A stretch of DNA of 64,000 nucleotides from Colius striatus (Eukaryota; Chordata; Aves; Coliiformes; Coliidae). The DNA is taken from assembly GCF_028858725.1 (NCBI RefSeq), contig NC_084769.1:2101001-2165000 (forward strand), given 5' to 3'. The translations under genes were made by a program, and so were the position numbers. The notes under the pieces are model-generated. The model was not told the DNA's origin, searched no databases, and saw only the letters and a program-made list of their open reading frames with translations. Below, one piece after another: positions 52,901 to 61,900 of the stretch (position 1 is its first letter; each line of letters begins with the position of its first letter).

Positions 52901-55900
52901 TGATTTTATTCCTAGAAAAATTACAAAGCAGATTATGAGGAAGAAAAGGCAAAGTGCTACTTCCCTCAGACCATAACTCAAGAGTACGAAGCTATCAAGA
53001 AGTTGGACCAGTGTAAAGATGTAAGTACAGGACAGTAGTGTAATCAAGTAGCTTATTACACCCAGATAATCTGCCTCGGAGGGATGTAGGAACTTACAGG
53101 GTGATTCCTGCCAACTTTGATGATTTTGAATTTGACCTTAGTGTATGTGACTTCTAAACCCCCATATTCATCTGCATTTTAGAGCCTTTTGTGACATCTA
53201 GTGATCAAGACAGATATAGCACAATCTTTAACAAGTAAACCCACAAAACCAGAGGAATACTACCAAAATGAAGCATGAACCTCAAGCATTTGCCTGCTTG
53301 GGACAATGTATCTTTACATGAACCTTTTGAAAGTTAGATACCTATTCAAATATTTTATAGAAATACTTTAAGAACGCTTTTAAACTTTTTTTTTCCCTCT
53401 GTGCATGACAGTGCTTATCTGCACACATGCCTTAACTAACTCTCCCAAGTGTACATCACTATGTCTTATGAAAGAGTTGCTCATATGGATGTTGTCAAAA
53501 TATGCTTATTATCTTCCCCCAGCACACCTACAAAAAGCATCCTGATCAAACCAAATTTACTCAAGTGACTGACTCTCCAGTACAGAAGCAAGCAGAGATC
53601 AATAGCAAACAGCTGAGTGATGTAAGTAAGCTGAGAAAACGTGTAGCTGCACACTGACATTATCAATTTACAGACTTTGGCCACTTTCACTTTATTAGCT
53701 GGTTTTAGGAGAAGTCCTGAAATGAGTGTTGAGGTGAGTGCGTGTGCATCTACACACACACACAAGCACAAACCCATTTGTGTGCATTCACAGTTCTGTT
53801 CCAATAAGCATTTACAATCTGTAAACATTAGTCTGCTAAATTTCTTTCTTTTTCCTTGCAGATAAATTATAAAGCCAAAGGGGAAGAAATTATTCACAAG
53901 TACCACCTCCCTCCAGACGTGCCCCAGTTTATACAGGCTAAAGTTAATGCTTACAACATTAGTGATGTAAGTATGTTTTGAATCCAGAGCTCTTGACTCA
54001 ACTTACAATATGAAGTTTGAAACCATTCATTCAAAGTTTACCTTTTCTCCTAGAACTATTACAAAATGGGATTGGAAGAATTAAAATCAAAGGGATATGA
54101 TCTGAAAAGTGATGCTATTCCCATCCGAGCTGCCAAGGCTGCTAGACAGGCTGCCAGTGATGTAAGTACGTCCTTCCTAATGGAATTGTTTAGTTCAAAA
54201 GAGTTTACTTGAACAATGTTTGCAAGTATGTTTATTAAGGATATCTGCTTTTTATGGGCATGTTATTGGATGTATTTCATAGAACCAATAAATGCTTTGG
54301 GTTGGAAGGGACCTTAAAAATGATCTAGTTACGACCCTGTCACCATGGGCAGGGACACCTTCCACTAGTTCAGGTTATTTAACACAGCTATATTTTTATT
54401 GGTGTCTCATTGCTACACTAATGTATAATCACATTTAGGAAAGGCTGTTTGATTATGTCATTCCCTGTGAATAAACAGGTTCTCTTGCACTCCAGTATGA
54501 TTGGGGAAAATCACGAGTAGGTCAGTAGCGACAGCTGCCTGAGTGATGGAGCCCTGAATTCTCGCTGTCCGTAGTTATAGGCCTGATCATAAGAGACATT
54601 TAAGACTCTAGGACATGACTGGGTTTTTGGTAGATTCTTGAGGATAGCCTCATGGAAGTCCCCTATTGTTTTAAGTCTCCTCTCCTTTTTACAATTAGTG
54701 CAAGTGAGAGAATGGTGCTTGGAAAGCTAACTAACTGAGAAACACCTCAGTGTGCTTTTGGTGAGAAAGCACCCTTAACACATATTGTCTCCTGGCCTGT
54801 AAATGATAAGGGTGCTCTTGGTTATGCATGAATCAGAAGGCTTTGTAGCACAAGTTGTATGCTGTGACTAGGGGAAGCTGTCCAGTCATACTCTATTGCT
54901 TTCAAATGACTGAGAAAGATTGACTCAATTATTCTTTCTCATTCACCTTTCTACACAAGAATGCTTGGGAAAGTTTTTTCCCTTCCTTACAAGAAAAGCT
55001 ATGTTGGTAAATCTGATTGTGGTGTGTGTAACCTGTTGTGTACAGGCCTAGACAGTGGAGCAAGAAACACTGATGTAGGTGCAGTCACCGAGTGTGTTGT
55101 TTAGGAGAGCTCGTCTTTCTGAACTGCTTGCAGCTTCTTTTTGAATCAAAGTTGTGTTTTGCATTAGTGTGGACATCAATAACCCTGACACAGTACATTT
55201 GAACTTTTTCCTGTCTTTCTAGTATAAATATAAAGAAGCATATGAAAAGGCTAGAGGAAAACATGTTGGTTTCAGAAGCCTGCAAGATGATCCTAAGCTT
55301 GTCCACTACATGAACGTAGCAAAGATTCAGTCTGAGCGCGAGTACAAGAAAGACTATGAGAAGACCAAGACTAACTATCACACACCTCCTGACATGTACA
55401 GTATCCAAGCTGCTAAACACTCTCAGGACGTAGCTTCTAATACCCACTACAAAAACCTGATCCATCACTACACTTACCTGCCAGATGCCATGGACGTGGA
55501 GCTTGCAAAGAACATGATGCAAATTCAGAGTGACGTGAGTATTTGGTGGTTGCAATTTCATGGATCTTTTCCTGCACACTGTGAAAATAAAAGATGAGCT
55601 TCTATCAATGAAAAATGCCATTGCTGTATGGCAATGCTCTGTTTCTCTTATGTCTTGGGAAGGTCTTTTGAAGTTTTATCAACTGGCAGTGGCATTTAGA
55701 AGTGCTAAATGCCAGGTGGGTTTGGCTCCGCAGGATTCTGATGTCAGGGTATCAGTGGAAAACAGACTTCTGGAATACTGAATCCAAAGGAACTCTTTCC
55801 CTCCCTCCCATATTTCCTCAGAAAACTTTATTTTGCAACTGGCACACTTTTGTTTTACTCTTTAAGACTTCTTTTGAGTTGTCTTGGCTTGTCTTCATGT

Positions 55901-58900
55901 GAGATAGGTATGACAGTGCAGTTGGACTATTATAAACTATTTGGGATGAAGGAGATGTGGAGGATGAAGGATGCTATTAGAAATACATTCTGGAGATCTC
56001 TAGCAAAGATCTCCCCTTGGATCTTCTTGATCCCCCTTGAAGATACAGAGTTTCAAATGGTTTGTTGTGCTCTACACTCTTTGGAAGCTGTGGAATTTGA
56101 CTGTGTATGGATCCCTGTGGAAGACCACTGATTTTAGAGTTAGAATATAGAAGGGTCTTCAAAAAGAGTGTCCACAATATCCTTGCTTTCAGACTGTGCA
56201 TTAACCCTGTCTGGATGCTTGCCTCATGTTTTGTAGCCAGGGTAGACTTTTCCCTTGCAGTCTGTCAATTCTGCACGTTTTACTGTAGAAGGAACTGTGG
56301 GAAGAAAACAAGAAACTGAGCCTCTACTCTCTAAATCTTTGTATAAGTCTCATGGAACCTGCTGATACACAGAACAAATGACACCATGTTAAGCAGTCAC
56401 CATGTAGTAGTTCAGAAGTTGTTAAGGACTGAAGGTTGGTGAAATTTTTCACATGGGTAAAAGAAAAGGAAGGTTAGTAAACACTGAAGGATTGTTACAG
56501 GGTGTAAGAAATGAATCATGGATGAAAAGTACAAAAGCTTGTTTTCTTCCTTATAAAATGACAGGGAAGCATAAAATATATCTATCATTCCCTTCAAGGA
56601 TGTAGAAATATTTCCTGCTAATATAGAACAGACCAGGTAGGCTTCATGATCATTGTTTTACACAGGATTATTACAGCTCTCTGGGAAAATCTTAGTCCAT
56701 GTTTGCTTTCTCTCCTTCAGAATGCATACAAAGAAGAGTATAACAGCTGGTTCAAGGGTATTGGATGGAGCCCTCTTGGTTCTCTGGATGTTGAAAAAGC
56801 TAAAAAGGCTGGAGAGGCATTAAATGAAAAGAAGTACCGTCAGCACCCAGACACCATCAAATTTACCAGTGTACCAGATTCCATACCGATGGTTTTAGCT
56901 CAGCACAACACCAAGCAGCTGAGTGATGTAAGACATTTTTCATCAGTAATGCGATACGGTGATTTTCTTTATTGATGATTTCAGTTTTCCTGACCGATAT
57001 TCCACCTAAAACCTCCTCCTTTTAAACTTAAAAGTAGTAAAATTGCAGGTTTTGGTCAGCAAATTGTTGCATTATCTGTGTTAGCACTAATCCTGCCTAC
57101 CTTGTACTTGTCAATACATTTGTCTGTATTTTTTCTTGCAGGTAACATACAAGCAAGAGGGTGAAAAAGTAAAACACAAATACACTCTGGATCCTGATGT
57201 TCCTCAGTTCATTCAAGCCAGGGTCAATGCCTACAACTTGAGTGATGTGAGCACATAAGTAGTTTGTTCAATAATATATTTCTTTGTTGTGTACTTAATA
57301 GAAAAAAACAACTTTTATTTCTTCATGCTCTGATAGTGAATGTAGAAATGCACAGGCTCTGAGTTCAGCTAAACTTTTATCTCTAGAAGTCATCAAGTTT
57401 TGTACTCCTTAAGCAAATCAATTTTATTGCCTTCCTGAGATTTAACTAGGAACTAGGTAGAAGCTGACATCTCCTTTAACAGCCTTGAAATACTGTTAGT
57501 CTGTCCTGATGCTAACAAGAAATCAGCCAAAGTGCTTCTTTCAGTCAGTTAAGACCACAAGAGCTGATTTTGAAGCTGACAGGAAAGAATTTCTGAAGGT
57601 TCAATCAAATGAAAACGTGGTTTGCTTAAGCAAGGGCCAAAATGCCACTGAGGAGAGTTGTTCCACAGAGAAATGTTGCAAAAAATGCTTATGGAGTTAA
57701 GGATTTAGCTGCATGAATTAAAGCCTTGAAGGAGTTTCCTATCTTTGTAGTAGATTCATTTATCCCAATAGAGCTGTAGTTTGTGAACAGATTAATGTTC
57801 TTCCTTGCAATCACACAGACTGAACTGAGTATTTTGTTTCCTGTAACTGTAATAAAAGTACAGGCTTAAACTGACTTTGTTAAAATTGCTGCTTGTAACG
57901 TGGCAAACTCCTGCCTTTTTTTTTTCCCCCCTATAAGGCTAACTACAAAGCAGACTGGAAAAAAACCATTGCCAAAGGCTATGATCTGAAACCAGATGCC
58001 ATTCCTATTATCGCTGCTAAAGCTTCTCGAAATATTGCAAGTGATGTAAGTATAGTTTACATGAGTGGAATAGACACATCTACTGCCTTACAGCTTTCTG
58101 TTGTATATTATGCTACAGAGCCTACACTATATACATATAATGGTATAGAGATCCTTAACTCTGAGAATTGAAACTCTCATGATGCTAAAATCACAAGTGA
58201 ATTCAGGTGTTTGCATGAGTCTGTTTCTTTGGGAATGCATCATGAGGTGTGAGCCCTGGTGAGCTGGGACTGCTTATTGTACTTGCTTCAAATGTTCACC
58301 AGCTGATTTGAAAGTTTGTTATGATTTACCTATTCTGTATTCTTCATTACTGAAGATCTTGACTTCTTCTTGTCTGGCATCCACGAGCTGTACAAAAATG
58401 TGGCTGTTTTCAGGCAGCTACATCAATTGGCAATAGTAAAGCTCTGTGTGCTGTCTGACACAAGCTGTGAAAGGAGATTTGAAACACATAAATATATTCC
58501 CTAACTTTAGCAAAGGGCTGCAAATGATTTCTATTCCCCACTTAAACATGCCTGAATATTGGGGTACATAATTGCTTGGTAGTCCTGGGGTTTGCAATAA
58601 TTCTTATGCCAGTCTTTTAGTTAAAAGCTAAATGTTCATAAGAGTTAGAAGTCTGTGCCAGTGAAATGTTGTATGGCAGAGGCAATGGTGAGGGAGGGCA
58701 TGTAACTGCATATCTAGGTTTAGATCTGTATTGAGGATCAAGAAAAGAGGAGAAATCTAACAACTTTCTTCTCTTTTGACTTAAATAATCCTATCCTGTC
58801 TGAAAAAAACCCCACCCTGGAGGTTCTGGAATGAACTGCAGTTGTGAAAACGTTTCAGTTTGAAAGTGTCAGAAGTGTGTTTTCTCTTCCTTTGTCTCTA

Positions 58901-61900
58901 GTACAAGTACAAGGAATCACATCAGAAAGAGAAAGGCAAGCAGATTGGATACCGTAGCCTGCACGATGATCCCAAACTTGTTCATTACATGAACGTGGCC
59001 AAAATACAATCAGACCGTGAATACAAGAAGGATTATGAAGTCACCAAGACCAAATACCATACTCCTCTGGATATGTTCAGCGTGACGGCTGCCAAGAAAG
59101 CCCAGGAGGCAGTTACAAACACTGGCTACAAACAGCCAATTCACCATTATACACTCTTGCCTGATTCTGTGAATCTGGAGCTATCCAGAAATGTGATGCA
59201 GCTTCAGAGTGATGTATGTAATGATGATCAGCTCAGGCTTTTCTTCTTATAGTGACTGTGTTATGCCATTAACCTTTCAAGGCTAAGAAGTGAACCATGG
59301 GGGATTGAGATAGGGTGGGTTAATCTGCTGGACTGAGGTGAAAATGACTGGTCTGGAACTCTGTTATCTTCCAAAGACCATCAGAAGTGTGTGAGGCTGA
59401 TAAGCTTTAGGGAACTCACCTAGCAAGGAGCAACTTTCTTTATAGCTCAGTGTATGTGGCTAATTCTCAGCAAATGAACATGGATTTTCTAATTCATGTA
59501 TTTTTGCAGTTGGATTTCTAATTGCAGGTTATTACCATGATTATGATTTGTATATAGACATATATTTTATTTCCATTTACCAAAGAAGTATACATTATCC
59601 ATGTGTGTTTTATACCTGGGGATTTGAGGTTTACTTATTTTGTTCATGTTCCTTTCCTGCTTTTATCCTCCAACAAAAGCAGATGCCATGGCATGATGGG
59701 GATTCACTAAAAAGCTTTGTAGTTTCCATTAAGCTTTGTGACTCTTTTCCATCAGCTTTTTTTTCCCTAGAGTAACTCCAGGGTCTGTTTGCTTACCAAG
59801 AAAGCATTTAGTTGAATCTGCTTTATTTAATAGTCCTCTGACAAATGAAATTCCCCCAAATGTTAATAATCCAATTGAAAGTGTCCTCCAGTTCTTGTTT
59901 GGAGAGCATGACGTGCACATTCTCGTTGACAAACAGGTAGAGGGTCTGTTCTTCACACACTGCTCATTTCATAGAATCATAGAAACACAGAATGGCAGGG
60001 CTTGGAAGGGACCTTTACAGACCATCCAGTCCAACCTCCCCTGCCGAAGCAGGTTCCACCTAGATCAGGTCACACAGGGGTTGTGGAGTCTCCTTCCTTG
60101 GAGGTCTTCAAGACCCACCTGGACATGTTCCTGTGTGACCTGATCTAGTGACCCTGCTTCTGCAGGGGAGTTGGACTGGATGATCTCTAAAGGTCCCTTC
60201 CAACCTCCACCATTCTATGATTCTATGAATGTGTCCAGGTGTGTTTTGAAGACCTCCTGAGAAGGAGCCTCCACACCCTCCCTGGGTAGCCTGGGCCAGG
60301 ACAGAAATTTTCATCTCAAGTTTTTGGCTTCCCCATTGAAGTGTGACAAATTGATGACAAATTTTGCCCTGTGCACACATGCTCTGAAGGCTTTTTGTCA
60401 GCCTCTGATATTGTCCCTGTTACTTCTAACCCTGAACTTCAGGAACACGTTTTATTTTTGCAGCATTTGGGTACCTTTTTCGATTCTAAAAGCCACGGTA
60501 TAAAGTATGACTGAATAGAAATGGTGTCTAGTCAAGATTATGCAGAACCAGACTGTTTAGAGCAAGTTGATGAAACAACTTAACTCATTCTACTGCAAAC
60601 TGAGTCTACTAAAAAGAGTATAATTGGAAAAAAACCTCCTATATTTTTGTCAGATTTTCATATTTATGACTCAAAATTAGTTTTAAAGTCTGTGTATTGG
60701 GTTTGTAGTGTGAGTTCTATTTATTGGTTTCATGAAAAGCATCTCTGTATCCCTGCCATGACAGTAGTTATTAATGTTATGCTAAGGATTTGGAAAACAA
60801 TAGCAACTATATCAGGTTTGATTGTGTTTTCCTTCAAAAATGAACAACCAGGAGAAGTTTTAAGGCCTTCCCTGGTTTTATGGCATTCTAATTTTCCTTG
60901 TCTCACTGTGTTTATCCTTGTTTATTTTTCAAAAGAATGTGTACAAAGCAGACTTCAATAACTGGCTGAGAGGAGTTGGCTGGGTACCCATTCAATCCCT
61001 TGATGTAGAAAAGGCCAAAAAAGCTACCGACATTCTCAGTGAGAAGAAGTATCGGCAGCACCCAGACAAGCTGAAGTACTCTATCACAATGGATGCAATG
61101 GAGCAAGTGCTAGCAAAGCAAAATGCCAAGACCATGAATAAGGTGAGAGTTTGTTCAGATGATAGTGCCTGAGCCAGAGATTTGGGCTTCTTTCTTGCAG
61201 CATTGAGTTCTCATTGAAGTCCTGACAATTTCAAATGGGTCTAGTGGTTTGCTTGGTTAAGACTGGACACTAAGAGATGAAACTTCAGACTGCATTCATA
61301 ATTAAGAGAGCTTTATTTTCTGTTTATAAAGATTAAAGATCTCTCTCTTGCATGTGTGGTTAAAGATGTATTCTAGCTCTTTGGTAACCTTTGCTCTTTT
61401 TCTGCTGAGAGCAGTATTCCTAATCAATGAGTTGAAAAAGCCTTGATGTTCTGTCAGCTTTGCACAAGTTTCCTTGGAAAGTGGAGCCCTTTATATTTGT
61501 CCCTAGTTGTCTGGGACACCACTGATCCTCATTCCATGTTTGCCATGGAAAGTGTGTTTGTTGAATGAATCAGTCAATAAATACTTGCAATTTTTCAGTA
61601 AAGCAGGGAAGAATGCAGACTGCAGTTTTTCAGTGTCAGTATTAGATATCAAAACATGCTTTGCAAATTTCTCAGAGTACTAAGGAAAGAGGAGGAATAT
61701 AGTATTGTCACTTGGCAGTTAAGATGTGTGAAGATTATTTGTAGAGCTTATGGAATTTTCCTGTACTGCAAAACATCATTTATTGCAAAGGAGCAAAACA
61801 AGTCCAACCCCTTATTGTTTGATTGCAATGCCTTTTCAATGCTGAATATTACCTTGTAATTGCAGAGGCTCTACACTGATAAGTGGAACAAAGAGAAGAC

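Noticed and set aside
53749..53766. Short CA run in a NEB intron
   Set aside because: Fewer than ten units and interrupted; too short to list as a microsatellite.
55085..55621. Minus-strand open frame of 178 codons
   Set aside because: It is the antisense shadow of NEB exon 18 (55223-55534) and its flanks. The similar shadow at 62597-62827 shows that it comes from the repeated coding pattern.
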